Shown piece by piece: positions 9,086-17,474 of a stretch of DNA of 64,000 bases. The translations under genes and the position numbers were made by a program. Numbering within the stretch: position 1 is the first letter of the stretch; every line of letters starts with the position of its first letter. Origin of the DNA: FEN-1219 sp963713355 (lineage in GTDB: Bacteria > Pseudomonadota > Gammaproteobacteria > Steroidobacterales > Rariloculaceae). The notes below the pieces were generated by a model. It saw nothing but the letters and a program-made list of their open reading frames with translations. It was not told the origin of the DNA and searched no databases. Location of the stretch: positions 124,001 through 188,000 of the forward strand of contig CAVQLK010000001.1 in assembly GCA_963713355.1 (NCBI GenBank). The letters are read 5' to 3'.

Positions 9086-9618
9086 GAGTCGGATCCAGAC
9101 AGCAACCGCTCGAGGTCGCGCAACAGCTCTTTCTGCGCTACGTCGGGCGGATAGCTCAAGATCACGAACCCGCGCGGATCGGTCACATACACGCGGCCGC
9201 TTCGTAAGGCCTCCGCGCCGAGCGCTTCGACGACGCCGCGGCCGATTTCGTCGTCGAGGGCGTGCGAGGCGAGCTCTGCATCGCCGAGCGGCGGTAAGCC
9301 GCCGACGTGCCACGCCGCTCGTTCCACGCGATCCGCATCGCGGCCGAGAGCCCGTTGCACCTGCAGGAGCCGGCCCAAGTGCTGCACGCATTGCTGTTCG
9401 CAGGGGCCCGTTGCTGCGTAGACGAGCTGCCACGGCCGCGCGTCGGCGGATCGCCATTGCAGCGGCAATGCGACCGGCTCGCGCAGCAGCTCGCGGCTGC
9501 CGGGAAGCTGGGGCAGCCAGGTGCTGCCGAAGGGCCCGTAATAAAGGAGTAGCGCCGCCGCTAACGGGCCAAAGCACACCAGCCCCACGAGCCACGGTGC
9601 GAATGACCGCTGTTTCAC
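9082..9618 (-). CDS. SCO-like protein of the oxidase assembly cluster
   Basis: A protein of 178 residues with one N-terminal membrane anchor (about 8-28) and a periplasmic domain. Residues near 85 read YAATGPCEQQCVQHLGRLLQVQ, where a CxxxC pair in this setting resembles the copper-binding motif of SCO1/SenC thioredoxin-like chaperones; VYVTDPRGFVILSYP resembles the end of that fold. The distal copper-ligand histidine of true SCO proteins is not obvious, so copper delivery is inference. The GTG start overlaps the SURF1 stop (GTGA) and the stop overlaps the ctaA start, so it is tightly coupled to oxidase maturation. Confidence 0.7.
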   Translation of the reverse strand: MKQRSFAPWLVGLVCFGPLAAALLLYYGPFGSTWLPQLPGSRELLREPVALPLQWRSADARPWQLVYAATGPCEQQCVQHLGRLLQVQRALGRDADRVERAAWHVGGLPPLGDAELASHALDDEIGRGVVEALGAEALRSGRVYVTDPRGFVILSYPPDVAQKELLRDLERLLSGSDS

Positions 9619-10329
9619 GCCTTGCCCCTTGCCGTCCTGACGGCGATCACGAGCGCCGCAGCGAAGGCGCCTGCGGCGAGCAGCAGCCACTGCCCCGCAT
9701 ACGCGAGGTGCCGCTCGGGCGGCACACCGGGCACGCGCCAGTCACGGACGTACGCCATGCGGCGCACCCGCATCGAGCAGCAGCTGATAGTCGAGCACCG
9801 GCGCGCCGAGCAGCTGCGCGAGCTCTGCCGCGGTCGGATATTGAAGCACGATCGCCGTAGCCGCCGAGCCGGCTTGGGATGCGCCGTCTCCGAGCCGCAG
9901 GCCCGGGCGGGGCAGCCGCTCGAGCCGGCCCGTTACCCGCCGCGACCCGCGCTCCGCCACGACGTCCGGCAGGACGCCGCGATCGCTGCCGGCCGACACC
10001 CAGCCGCGATTGACGAGCAAATGCTCGCGACGACCGCTCATGCGCAGTGCCGTGAGCACGTGATAGCCGGCGGCCCCATCGTGCAGCATGTTGTCGAGCA
10101 AGAACTGCGGAGCTTCGACATATTCGCCCTCCACTGCGACGCGGCGGAACCGCACCGCCTCGTCGATCTCGGGCGGTAGCATCGCGAGCGCATCGCCGGC
10201 CGCCCCGCTCGCGAACTGCGCGAGCGTGACCCGGCTCGCCTCGGCGCGCCGCAGCTGCCACGCACCGAGCGCCGCGAACAAGGCGGCGAGCGCGAGCAGC
10301 CCGACGATAGCCACGTAGGTGCTCACCAT
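9615..10329 (-). CDS. SURF1 family oxidase assembly protein (frameshifted)
   Basis: Inner-membrane SURF1 homologue used in haem A insertion into cytochrome c oxidase. The N-terminal anchor (MVSTYVAIVGLLALAALFAALGAWQL) is followed by the conserved FRRVAVEGEYV, LLVNRGWV and a domain ending LLLDAGAP. Then a one-base insertion near 9754 breaks the frame; the proper end (YVRDWRVPG, a second span GQWLLLAAGAFAAALVIAV, stop 9615-9617) continues in another frame. ATG at 10329 has GGAAGGA at good spacing, which decides the start over the ATG at 10344. Divergent from the DUF2909 gene. Confidence 0.85.
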
Positions 10330-10385
10330 GCCGTTCCTTCCCATCACGTTAGAATGCGTCGACTCGAGGTACTCCGGCATCGCTC

Positions 10386-10583
10386 GTGGCAGCCACCCTT
10401 TTTTTCCTAGCAATTCTCGCGACCTTAGGCCTGGCGTTGGTGGCCTTGTTCCGGCGCGGCGACCATTCGCAGACGCTGCTGCGAGCGCTGACGCTACGCG
10501 TCGGTCTATCGGTCCTGTTTTTTCTGCTGCTGTTGCTCGGCTGGTATTTCGGCCTGCTCGAGCCACACGGGCTCGGGCGCTAA
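10386..10583 (+). CDS. DUF2909 twin-transmembrane protein
   Basis: Sixty-five residues with two hydrophobic spans (about 4-20 and 38-57) joined by a basic loop (RRGDHSQTLLRALTLRVGLS). I recognise the pattern of the DUF2909 family, which is regularly found between coxC and SURF1 genes in gammaproteobacteria, on the opposite strand as here. Role unknown; location implies a link to cytochrome oxidase. Its last four bases overlap the end of convergent coxC. Confidence 0.75.
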   Translation: MAATLFFLAILATLGLALVALFRRGDHSQTLLRALTLRVGLSVLFFLLLLLGWYFGLLEPHGLGR

Positions 10584-11440
10584 ACCCAGTAGACGAAGAA
10601 GAACAGGCCGAGCCACACCACGTCGACGAAATGCCAGTACCATGCGACGGCCTCGAACGCGAAGTGCCGGTCGGGCTTGAAGTGGCCGCGCAGCACGCGC
10701 AGCCAAATGATCAGCAGCATGATCGCACCGAGCGTGACGTGCAGGCCGTGGAAGCCCGTCAGCATGAAAAACGTGGCGCCGTAGATACCGGTGTCGAGCC
10801 TGAGGTTCAGCTCGTTGTACGCGTGAACGTATTCCTCGGCCTGTAGGCCCAAGAACAGGAAGCCGAGCAGGAATGTCGCGGCGAGCCAGACGATCAGCTG
10901 CGTGCGATGGCCGGCGCGCAGCGCATGGTGGGCGATCGTGATCGTGACGCCCGATAGCAGCAGGATGGCCGTGTTGACGGCCGGCAAGCCCCAGGCGCCC
11001 ATGCGCTCGACGGGCTCCCCGGCGGGCCCCGTCGAAGGCCACGCGTTCTCGAAGCCGGGCCAGAGCAGGAAATTGGTGAAGAAATTGTCGCCTTCGCCGG
11101 CGAGCCACGGCACGACGAGCACGCGTGTATAGAACAGCGTGCCGAAGAAAACCGCGAAAAACATGACCTCGGAAAAGATGAACCAAGCCATCGCCCAACG
11201 AAACGACGCATCGACCTTGAGATTGAAGAGGCCGCCCTCGCTCTCGCCGATGACCGTGCCGAACCAGCCGAATAGCATCACGAGCAGGACGGCGAAGCCG
11301 GCCGTCAAGATCCACGGCCCGACGCCGTAGGCGTTCAGCCACAACGCCGCGCCGAGCATCATCGTGAACAGCCCGATCGAGCCCAGAATCGGCCAGCGCG
11401 TGCCGTGCGGCACGTAGTAGCGGCTAGGGGCGTGTTCCAT
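10580..11440 (-). CDS. coxC: Cytochrome c oxidase subunit III (aa3 type)
   Basis: Subunit III of the aa3 cytochrome c oxidase, 286 residues with seven membrane spans. Typical motifs are WFIFSEVMFFAVFFGTLFY, EYVHAYNELNLRLDTGIYG, FFMLTGFHGLHVTLGAIML and the ending WYWHFVDVVWLGLFFFVYW. It starts at an ATG 16 bp from the end of ctaG and is the last structural gene of the minus-strand cox operon. It is full length and intact, unlike coxB in this sequence. Confidence 0.95.
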   Translation of the reverse strand: MEHAPSRYYVPHGTRWPILGSIGLFTMMLGAALWLNAYGVGPWILTAGFAVLLVMLFGWFGTVIGESEGGLFNLKVDASFRWAMAWFIFSEVMFFAVFFGTLFYTRVLVVPWLAGEGDNFFTNFLLWPGFENAWPSTGPAGEPVERMGAWGLPAVNTAILLLSGVTITIAHHALRAGHRTQLIVWLAATFLLGFLFLGLQAEEYVHAYNELNLRLDTGIYGATFFMLTGFHGLHVTLGAIMLLIIWLRVLRGHFKPDRHFAFEAVAWYWHFVDVVWLGLFFFVYWV

Positions 11441-11455
11441 GACGACTCGGATCCT

Positions 11456-11989
11456 TTAATTCGGAGCTGAGAAATACGTGTACGACAGCGAGAGCGTGTC
11501 GATGTGCGCCGGAAGCTCGCTCGCCACCATGAACTGCAGCTTGAGCGTCAGCTCCTCGTGCGGCGCGAGCTCTTGGCTCGTGAAGCAGAAGCACTCGATC
11601 TTGTTGAAGTGCCGAGCTGCGGCGCCGGGCGCGACGCTCGGCACGGCTTGCGCCGTCAACGTCGAGCCGGTCAGGTTGCGCGCGCGAAAATGCGTCTCGT
11701 AGAGCTGCCCCGGGTGTACCTCGAGGTGGCTGACCTCGGGCGCGAGCGTGAACGGCGCGCCGCGCGCGACCGACGCGAGGAACTCGATTCTGACGGTCCG
11801 AGTGGCGTCGGGATCCTCGGTGACGGCGACGGCCGCCGTCGCCGTCTTGCCGCCGAATCCCGTGACGGCGCAGAACACGTCGTAGAGCGGAACGAGCGCG
11901 AAACCGAAGGCGAACATCGCGAGCCCGAGGCCGGCGACTTTCAGTGCGAGATGACGATCCGGTGAATGGCCCATTGTCTCAACCGCCAT
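11456..11989 (-). CDS. ctaG: Cytochrome c oxidase assembly protein CtaG/Cox11
   Basis: Membrane-anchored copper chaperone that builds the CuB centre of subunit I. One N-terminal span (LALKVAGLGLAMFAFGFALVPLYDVFCAVTG) is followed by a periplasmic beta domain containing the copper-binding motif IECFCFTSQ (CxC). About 177 residues from the ATG at 11989; a second ATG at 11974 is equally possible and would avoid overlap with the preceding small gene, whose stop is 11979-11981. It lies between the small membrane protein and coxC, the usual place. Confidence 0.93.
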   Translation of the reverse strand: MAVETMGHSPDRHLALKVAGLGLAMFAFGFALVPLYDVFCAVTGFGGKTATAAVAVTEDPDATRTVRIEFLASVARGAPFTLAPEVSHLEVHPGQLYETHFRARNLTGSTLTAQAVPSVAPGAAARHFNKIECFCFTSQELAPHEELTLKLQFMVASELPAHIDTLSLSYTYFSAPN

Positions 11990-12161
11990 TCGACCGGACG
12001 AACATCCAGGCGATGTAGCCGACATAGAAGAACAAGGCGAGCCCGGCGAGCAACCATGCGTTGCGCCGCACCTTCCTGCGCTGCTCTACCTCGGACATCC
12101 CTGTCCTCGTCGGCAACTGCTCCCTGCGTTGCTCTACCTCGGACATCCCTGTCCTCGTCAT
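11979..12161 (-). CDS. Small single-span membrane protein between coxA and ctaG
   Basis: Sixty residues: a charged N-terminus made of two copies of a repeat (about TRTGMSEVEQRREQLP), then one membrane span (NAWLLAGLALFFYVGYIAWMFV). Small one-span proteins are common at this place in cox operons, so it probably belongs to the oxidase or its assembly. The first ATG overlaps the coxA stop (ATGA); a second ATG at 12098 inside the second repeat would give a 39-residue protein that looks more like the ancestral form. The repeat DNA also occurs at the trpF/trpB junction, where it is read in a different frame. Confidence 0.6.
   Translation of the reverse strand: MTRTGMSEVEQRREQLPTRTGMSEVEQRRKVRRNAWLLAGLALFFYVGYIAWMFVRSNGG
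12063..12158 (-). repeat. 48-bp tandem repeat, two copies (second partial), coxA/ctaG junction
   Basis: On the minus strand a 48-bp unit starting ACGAGGACAGGGATGTCCGA begins at 12158 and again at 12110; the second copy matches for about 40 bp, then diverges. Each unit holds ACAGGGATGT, a short inverted arm around AGGGAT. The unit length equals 16 codons, so the small gene's frame is kept. It is the same family as 60472-60567, with only a few base changes per unit. Confidence 0.85.
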
Positions 12162-13756
12162 TTGACGACCGGCGGCTCGTCGAAAGTGTGATGCGGCGCC
12201 GGCGACGGCACCGTCCATTCGAGCCCGGCCGGGCCGTCCCAGACCTCCGCCGTGGCCTTCGGGCCGCCGCGGACACACTTCACGATCACATAGACGAACA
12301 ACAGCTGTGACAAGCCGAGGCCGAACGCGCCGATGCTCGAGATCATGTTGAAATCCGTGAACTGCGGCGCGTAATCCGGAATGCGGCGCGGCATGCCGGC
12401 CAAGCCCAGGAAGTGCTGCGGGAAAAACGTCACGTTCGTAAAGATCGCCGTGAGCCAGAAGTGCAGCTTGCCAAGCTTCTCGTCGTACATGTGGCCCGTC
12501 CACTTCGGCAGCCAGTAGTACGCGCCCGCGAACGCTCCGAAGAGGGCGCCCGGCACGAGCACGTAGTGGAAGTGAGCCACCACGAAATACGTGTCGTGAT
12601 ACTGGATGTCGGCCGGCACGATCGCGAGCATCAAGCCCGAGAAGCCGCCGATCGTGAACAGGAACAGGAACGCGAGCGCGTACAGCATCGGCGTCTCGAA
12701 CGTCAGCGAGCCCTTCCACATCGTCGCCGTCCAGTTGAAGATCTTCACGCCCGTCGGCACGGCGATGATCATCGTGCTCAGCATGAAGAACAGCTGGCCC
12801 GCGAGCGGCATGCCGGCCGTGAACATGTGATGCGCCCAGACGACCAGCGACAGGAACGCGATGCTCGCCGTCGCGTACACCATCGCCGCATAGCCGAACA
12901 GCGGCTTGCGCGAGAACGTCGGAATGACCTCCGAGATGATGCCGAACGCCGGCAGGATGATGATGTAGACCTCGGGGTGGCCGAAGAACCAGAAGATGTG
13001 CTGGAACAGCACGGGATCGCCGCCGCCCGCGGCCGAGAAGAAGCTCGTGCCGAAAAATCGATCCGTCAGCAGCATCGTTACGGCGCCAGCGAGCACGGGC
13101 ATCGCAAGCACGAGCAAGTACGCCGTGATGAGCCACGCCCACACGAACATCGGCATCTTGAGCAGGTCCATGCCCGGGGCGCGCAGGTTCATGATCGTGA
13201 CGATGATGTTGATCGCCGCGAGGATCGACGACACGCCGAGCAAGTGCACCGCGAAGATGGCGAACGGGAACGCGTCGCCCGTCTGCAGCACGAGCGGCGG
13301 ATACAGCGTCCAACCCCCGGCCGGAGCGCCGCCGGGCAGGAACAACGTCAGGATCAGCAAGCCGACGGCGAACGGCAGCAGCCAGAACGACCAGTTGTTG
13401 AGCCGTGGCAACGCCATGTCGGGGGCGCCGATCATCAGCGGGATCATCCAGTTCGCGAAGCCCGCGAACGCCGGCATGATCATCGCGAACACCATGATCA
13501 ACGCATGCAGCGTCGTCATCGAGTTGAAGAACTGCGGATTGACGAACTGCATACCCGGCTGGAACAGCTCGAGGCGAATGATCATCGCCATGGCGCCGCC
13601 GACGAACAGCATCAGCAGGCTCCACACCAGGTAGAGCGTGCCGATTTCCTTGTGATTCGTCGTGGTGATCCAACGCAAGCACCACGCGACGAATCCGTGC
13701 GAATGCTGCTCGCCGTGGTGACCGTGGCCGTGCGTGTCGATTGCGGTGCTGCTCAT
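12158..13756 (-). CDS. coxA: Cytochrome c oxidase subunit I (aa3 type)
   Basis: Catalytic subunit with haem a and the haem a3-CuB site, 532 residues and twelve membrane spans. Visible are TTNHKEIGTLYLVWS, the haem and CuB region FWFFGHPEVYIIILP with the His-Tyr pair, VWAHHMFTAGM, and HDTYFVVAHFHYVL. I start it at the ATG reading MSSTAIDTHGHGHHGEQHSHG, which has AAGGAAG about 9 bases upstream. The reading frame is nevertheless open from coxB straight into coxA with no stop, so a CoxB-CoxA fusion is possible. The stop overlaps the next gene's start. Confidence 0.94.
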   Translation of the reverse strand: MSSTAIDTHGHGHHGEQHSHGFVAWCLRWITTTNHKEIGTLYLVWSLLMLFVGGAMAMIIRLELFQPGMQFVNPQFFNSMTTLHALIMVFAMIMPAFAGFANWMIPLMIGAPDMALPRLNNWSFWLLPFAVGLLILTLFLPGGAPAGGWTLYPPLVLQTGDAFPFAIFAVHLLGVSSILAAINIIVTIMNLRAPGMDLLKMPMFVWAWLITAYLLVLAMPVLAGAVTMLLTDRFFGTSFFSAAGGGDPVLFQHIFWFFGHPEVYIIILPAFGIISEVIPTFSRKPLFGYAAMVYATASIAFLSLVVWAHHMFTAGMPLAGQLFFMLSTMIIAVPTGVKIFNWTATMWKGSLTFETPMLYALAFLFLFTIGGFSGLMLAIVPADIQYHDTYFVVAHFHYVLVPGALFGAFAGAYYWLPKWTGHMYDEKLGKLHFWLTAIFTNVTFFPQHFLGLAGMPRRIPDYAPQFTDFNMISSIGAFGLGLSQLLFVYVIVKCVRGGPKATAEVWDGPAGLEWTVPSPAPHHTFDEPPVVK

Positions 13757-14702
13757 GCCAAATCTTCCTTGCTTCCAGGCGTGCGTGCGAGCGGCGACCG
13801 CCATGGATGGCGGGAGTGCCGCAAATGCAGGAGCGATTCTGCGGCCGACCGCCATGGATGGCGTGAACGCCGCAAGCTGCGGAGACTGCGGCGTCAGCGC
13901 GCTGACTCGGGCGCGCTGCTGGTTCAACCACGCGTCGTAGTCCTCTTGGCTCACGACGCGGACGACGATCGGCATGAACCCGTGATCCATGCCGCAGAGC
14001 TCCGCGCACTGGCCGCGATAAGTGCCCTCCGTGTCGGCCGTGAACCAGGTTTCGTTGATGAACCCCGGCACTGCGTCCTTCTTGACCGAAAACGCGGGTA
14101 CCCACCACGCGTGCAGCACGTCGGCCGCAGTGACGAGCAATCGCACCTTCGTATCGATGGGAACGACGACGTCGTTGTCGACCTTCAGGAGGTAATTGTC
14201 GACGGTCGCCGGGTCGATGCCGGAGCCGACCCTGCGCGCGGCGTTGCTTTCGCGATCGAGCGTGCTGAAGAAACCCACGCCCTCGTCGATGTAGTCGTAG
14301 TGCCAGCGCCATTGGTAGCCCGTGATCTTGATCGTGAGCTCGGACTCGCGGGTGTCCTCCATGCGGATCAGCGTCTCGGCAGCCGGCACGGCCATCGCGA
14401 CGAGGATGACGGCCGGGATGATCGTCCAGATCACCTCGACGGTGTAACTGTGCGTGAACTTCGCGGGCACAGCGCCCTTCGACTTTCGGAACCTGACGAT
14501 CGCCGCGATCATCGCCGCCGTAGACGCCGGCGCCGATGACTACGCAGACCCACAGGATCAGCATATGAAGCTCATAGACTTCGCGGCTCGTCGTCGTGAC
14601 GCCGACGGGCATGTTGAGCTCGAAATCTGACCAAGCGGGGCCGGCGATGCTCAAAGCGAGCAGGGCCAGGACGGGGGCAAAAACGGGGGTCCTGATAGTC
14701 AT
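13757..14702 (-). CDS. coxB: Cytochrome c oxidase subunit II, frameshifted, open into coxA
   Basis: Subunit II, which takes electrons from cytochrome c at the CuA centre. It starts with a signal peptide (MTIRTPVFAPVLALLALS), then a membrane hairpin; a one-base insertion near 14513-14522 shifts frame just before AMIAAIVRFRKSKG. The periplasmic domain has the full CuA motif GQCAELCGMDHGFMP, so it is functional if the shift is a sequencing error. No stop follows: after LNQQRARVSALTPQ the frame runs through two 17-codon repeat units directly into coxA. The first gene of the minus-strand cox operon. Confidence 0.88.
13793..13895 (-). repeat. 51-bp tandem repeat, two copies, coxB/coxA junction
   Basis: Two imperfect 51-bp units, recognised by GACCGCCATGGATGGCG at 13796-13812 and 13847-13863. 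Each centres on the palindrome CGCCATGGATGGCG and goes on into a GCCGCAA segment. The unit is 17 codons, so in the coxB frame it encodes two PSMAV-containing 17-residue blocks without a stop. The centre resembles the AGGGAT hairpins of the other repeats in the window. Confidence 0.8.
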
Positions 14703-14806
14703 GCGTCCTGCAATTGTTTTGGGTAGGCGACCGCCTGCGGGCGCCGCGCGGCGCGAATTCTAACAGAACAACCGCCCCAGCCTGGAGCTTGGGAGACACC
14801 CGAGCC

Positions 14807-15682
14807 CTAGGTACTTTCCGAACGGCGCTTGATTCCTGTGACGGGCACGCGGATTTCGTGCGGTCCGGACCGCGGCAGGGCGGCGACGCCGCGGCCCCAG
14901 GCTTGGCCGAGGATGAGCTCGACGGTCACGGCGAGGCGGCCGTCGGCGCCGCGTGGCAGGCGCTCGACGAAGCGGCCCCAGCGGCGGCGGCCCGTCAGGG
15001 TCCGCCGGCGGGCGCCGGCCACGTTCATGGCGCCGACGGCACGTAGGTCGCGGACTAGGCCCGCGACCTCGGCATAGGTGACCTCGATGCGGTCGACGTC
15101 GAGCACGGGCTCGGCCAGTCCCGACGCCATGGCGAGGTCGCCGAGGTCGTGCAGGTCGAACGCGGCATGGACGTGGATCTTGTCGTCGACGGCCGCGAAC
15201 GCGGCGCGCAGCTCCTGCAGCGAGTCCGGGCCGAGGGTCGCGAACAACAACGCGCCGCCGTCGGCGAGCACGCGCGCGGCTTCGGCGAACAGCCGGTCCG
15301 GGCGGCACCAGGGCAACACTAGGTTGGCGAGCACGAGCTCGGCGCAGCCGGCGCGCAGCGGCAACGCTTCGGCGTCGCCGCCGAGCGCGCTGACCGAAGG
15401 CATGGCGCTCGCAGCCGCCGCGCGCAGCATGGCCAAGCTCGAATCGACGGCGAGCACGTGTGCGCGCGAGTAGCGCTTCGCCAGGCCGGCGGCGCCGCGC
15501 CCCGTCGCGCAGCCTAGGTCGACGGCGACGTTCGGCGTGAGGCGCATGAGGTCGAGCCGTCCGTCGAGGCGGGCGCGCGCCTCGTCGTGAATGAAGCAGG
15601 CCGAGTCGAACTCACGCGCGCGGTCGAAGGCGCGCCGCGCGGCGCGCTTCTCGGGTAGCGCGTCGTCGAGGCTCAAGGACAC
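14807..15682 (-). CDS. bioC: Malonyl-ACP O-methyltransferase BioC
   Basis: SAM-dependent methyltransferase that masks malonyl-ACP as a methyl ester to start pimeloyl (biotin precursor) synthesis. It has 291 residues; the SAM-binding motif I is VAVDLGCATGRGAAGL, followed by LAVDSSLAMLRAA and the acidic ALGGDAEALPL, then PDSLQELRAAF and an ending typical of BioC. The start is a GTG at 15682 with GGAGAG six bases upstream. It lies 26 bp after bioB in the same direction, which supports the biotin role over a general methyltransferase. Confidence 0.85.
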   Translation of the reverse strand: MSLSLDDALPEKRAARRAFDRAREFDSACFIHDEARARLDGRLDLMRLTPNVAVDLGCATGRGAAGLAKRYSRAHVLAVDSSLAMLRAAAASAMPSVSALGGDAEALPLRAGCAELVLANLVLPWCRPDRLFAEAARVLADGGALLFATLGPDSLQELRAAFAAVDDKIHVHAAFDLHDLGDLAMASGLAEPVLDVDRIEVTYAEVAGLVRDLRAVGAMNVAGARRRTLTGRRRWGRFVERLPRGADGRLAVTVELILGQAWGRGVAALPRSGPHEIRVPVTGIKRRSEST

Positions 15683-15708
15683 GCAGGCTCTCCGGGCACG
15701 GCCGCCGA

Positions 15709-16713
15709 TCAGCTCGCGGCGAGCGCGTGTTCGGGTGCGAGCCCGAGCCGGTCGAACAGCCGGCGGTCGGCGACGGTGTCGGGATTGCCCGTCGTCAACA
15801 GCTTCTCGCCGTAGAAGATCGAGTTCGCGCCTGCGAAGAAGCACAACGCCTGCAGCTCGTCGCTGAAGCCGCTGCGGCCCGCCGACAACCGGACATGCGA
15901 GCGCGGCATCAAGATCCGCGCGACGGCGATACAGCGCACGAACTCGAACGGATCGAGCGGCGCCGCGTTTGCAAGCGGCGTGCCCGGGACCGGCACGAGC
16001 TCGTTGATTGGCACGCTCTCCGGCTGCGGCGCGAGCGTCGCCAGCGTGTGCAGCATTCCGATACGGTCGGCGCGCGTCTCGCCCATGCCGACGATGCCGC
16101 CGCAGCACACCTTGACGCCGGCCGCGCGCACGCGCTCGAGCGTCTCGAGCCGATCGGCATAGGTGCGCGTGCTGATGATCGTCTCGTAGAACTCGGGCGA
16201 CGAGTCCAAGTTGTGGTTGTAGTAATCGAGGCCGGCCTCGGCAAGGCGCTCGGCCTGCCCTGGCTTGAGCAGACCCAGCGTCGCGCACGTCTCGAGCCCC
16301 ACGGCTTTGACGGCTTTGACCATCTCGACGATCGGCTCGAGCTGTGAATCCTTCGGCCCGCGATACGAAGCGCCCATGCAGAAGCGCGTCGCGCCGGCGT
16401 CCTTCGCGCGCTGCGCTGCCGCGCGGACCGCCGCGAGCGGCATCAAGTCGTGCGTGTCGATGGCCGTCTCGAACCGGATGCTTTGCGGGCAATAGGCGCA
16501 GTCCTCGGGGCACGCGCCGGTCTTGATCGAGAGCAACGTCGACACCTGGACGGCGTTCGGATCGAAGCCCTGGCGGTGCACCCATTGCGCCGAGTACAGG
16601 AGATCGTTGAACGGCAGCTCGAACAGCGCCGCGACTTCGGCGCGCGTCCAATCGGTGCGGGGCTCGGCCGTGATACGGGCGCCGAGCGGGTTTTCTTTCT
16701 CGAGTGCAGACAT
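15709..16713 (-). CDS. bioB: Biotin synthase
   Basis: Radical SAM enzyme that inserts sulfur into dethiobiotin. It has 334 residues; the radical SAM cluster motif is CPEDCAYCPQS (about residues 55-65), with YYNHNLDSSPEFY and the second Fe-S cluster ligands further on (KVCCGGIVGMGET). The ATG at 16713 follows no other gene on this strand and begins MSALEKENPLGARIT. The divergent comF gene starts 84 bp away, so promoters for both should lie in 16714-16796. First gene of a bioB-bioC pair. Confidence 0.96.
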   Translation of the reverse strand: MSALEKENPLGARITAEPRTDWTRAEVAALFELPFNDLLYSAQWVHRQGFDPNAVQVSTLLSIKTGACPEDCAYCPQSIRFETAIDTHDLMPLAAVRAAAQRAKDAGATRFCMGASYRGPKDSQLEPIVEMVKAVKAVGLETCATLGLLKPGQAERLAEAGLDYYNHNLDSSPEFYETIISTRTYADRLETLERVRAAGVKVCCGGIVGMGETRADRIGMLHTLATLAPQPESVPINELVPVPGTPLANAAPLDPFEFVRCIAVARILMPRSHVRLSAGRSGFSDELQALCFFAGANSIFYGEKLLTTGNPDTVADRRLFDRLGLAPEHALAAS

Positions 16714-16796
16714 TCGACGATCGCTCCGACAGCGCTTGCCGCGCGACGCTGGAGCATCACAACGATGGCCCGCACTGTCAACCGACTGGGGGAGCC

Positions 16797-17474
16797 GTGG
16801 TTTACGGGCTGCTGCAACGGCTTTTCGTCGAGTGCTGCCCCGCGTGCGGCGCGAGCTCCGGAGGCGGTTTTTGCGGCGTCTGCGCCCGCGAGCTCGTGCG
16901 TGTCGCCGACGTCTGCCGGCGCTGTGGCCTCGAGCGCTCCGTGCGCCGCTGCCCGCGCGCGCAGATGCAGTGGGACGTCGACGCCGTCGTCGCGCCGTTC
17001 TCTTATGCGCCGCCGCTCGATCACTACCTGCACGCGCTGAAGTACCGCGGCGCGCGCTCGCTGGGCCGCGCGTTCGCGTTGCTGCTCGCACCTCACGTTT
17101 TGCACGAACGCGCCGGCATCGACACGCTCGTCGCGGTGCCACTACATCGCAAGCGTCTCCGCGTGCGCGGCTACAACCAGGCGAATGAGATCGCGCGCAC
17201 GTTGGCTCGCATTCTCGGCGTGCCGCTGCTCGAGCGCGGCGTCGCACGATGCGCGGCGACCCCGGCTCAGACGGGGCAGGGGGCGGTCGAGCGGCGCGCC
17301 GGCGTCGCGCAGGCATTCAGCGTGGAGCGCGAGCTTCACGGGCGCCGAGTAGCGATCGTCGACGACGTCGTCACGACCGGCGCGACCGTCAACGCGCTCG
17401 CTGCGGAGCTCAAGGCCGCCGGCGCTGCACGCTGTGTGGCGTTCGCCGTCGCGCGGACGCCGGAGCCGCGCTAG
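16797..17474 (+). CDS. comF: ComF family protein (phosphoribosyltransferase-like)
   Basis: ComF/GntX-type protein needed for late DNA uptake in some competent bacteria. It has an N-terminal zinc-ribbon with paired cysteines (CPACGASSGGGFCGVCARE and CRRCGLE) and a C-terminal phosphoribosyltransferase-like domain with the PRPP loop VAIVDDVVTTGATVNAL. I use the GTG at 16797 (VVYGLLQRLFVECCPAC, after GGGGGAG), giving 226 residues; a longer frame from 16704 would overlap the divergent bioB start. It is normally a neighbour of bio genes in gammaproteobacteria, as here. Confidence 0.85.
   Translation: MVYGLLQRLFVECCPACGASSGGGFCGVCARELVRVADVCRRCGLERSVRRCPRAQMQWDVDAVVAPFSYAPPLDHYLHALKYRGARSLGRAFALLLAPHVLHERAGIDTLVAVPLHRKRLRVRGYNQANEIARTLARILGVPLLERGVARCAATPAQTGQGAVERRAGVAQAFSVERELHGRRVAIVDDVVTTGATVNALAAELKAAGAARCVAFAVARTPEPR

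Noticed and set aside
12413..14539. 708-codon plus-strand frame opposite coxA/coxB
   Set aside because: Rich in Arg, His, Glu and Asp with no recognisable domain; antisense shadow of the oxidase genes.
11979..14702. 907-codon frame running through coxA
   Set aside because: It contains the true CoxB signal peptide at one end and the small membrane protein at the other, but the middle is the wrong frame of coxA. It is a result of the coxB frameshift, not one protein.
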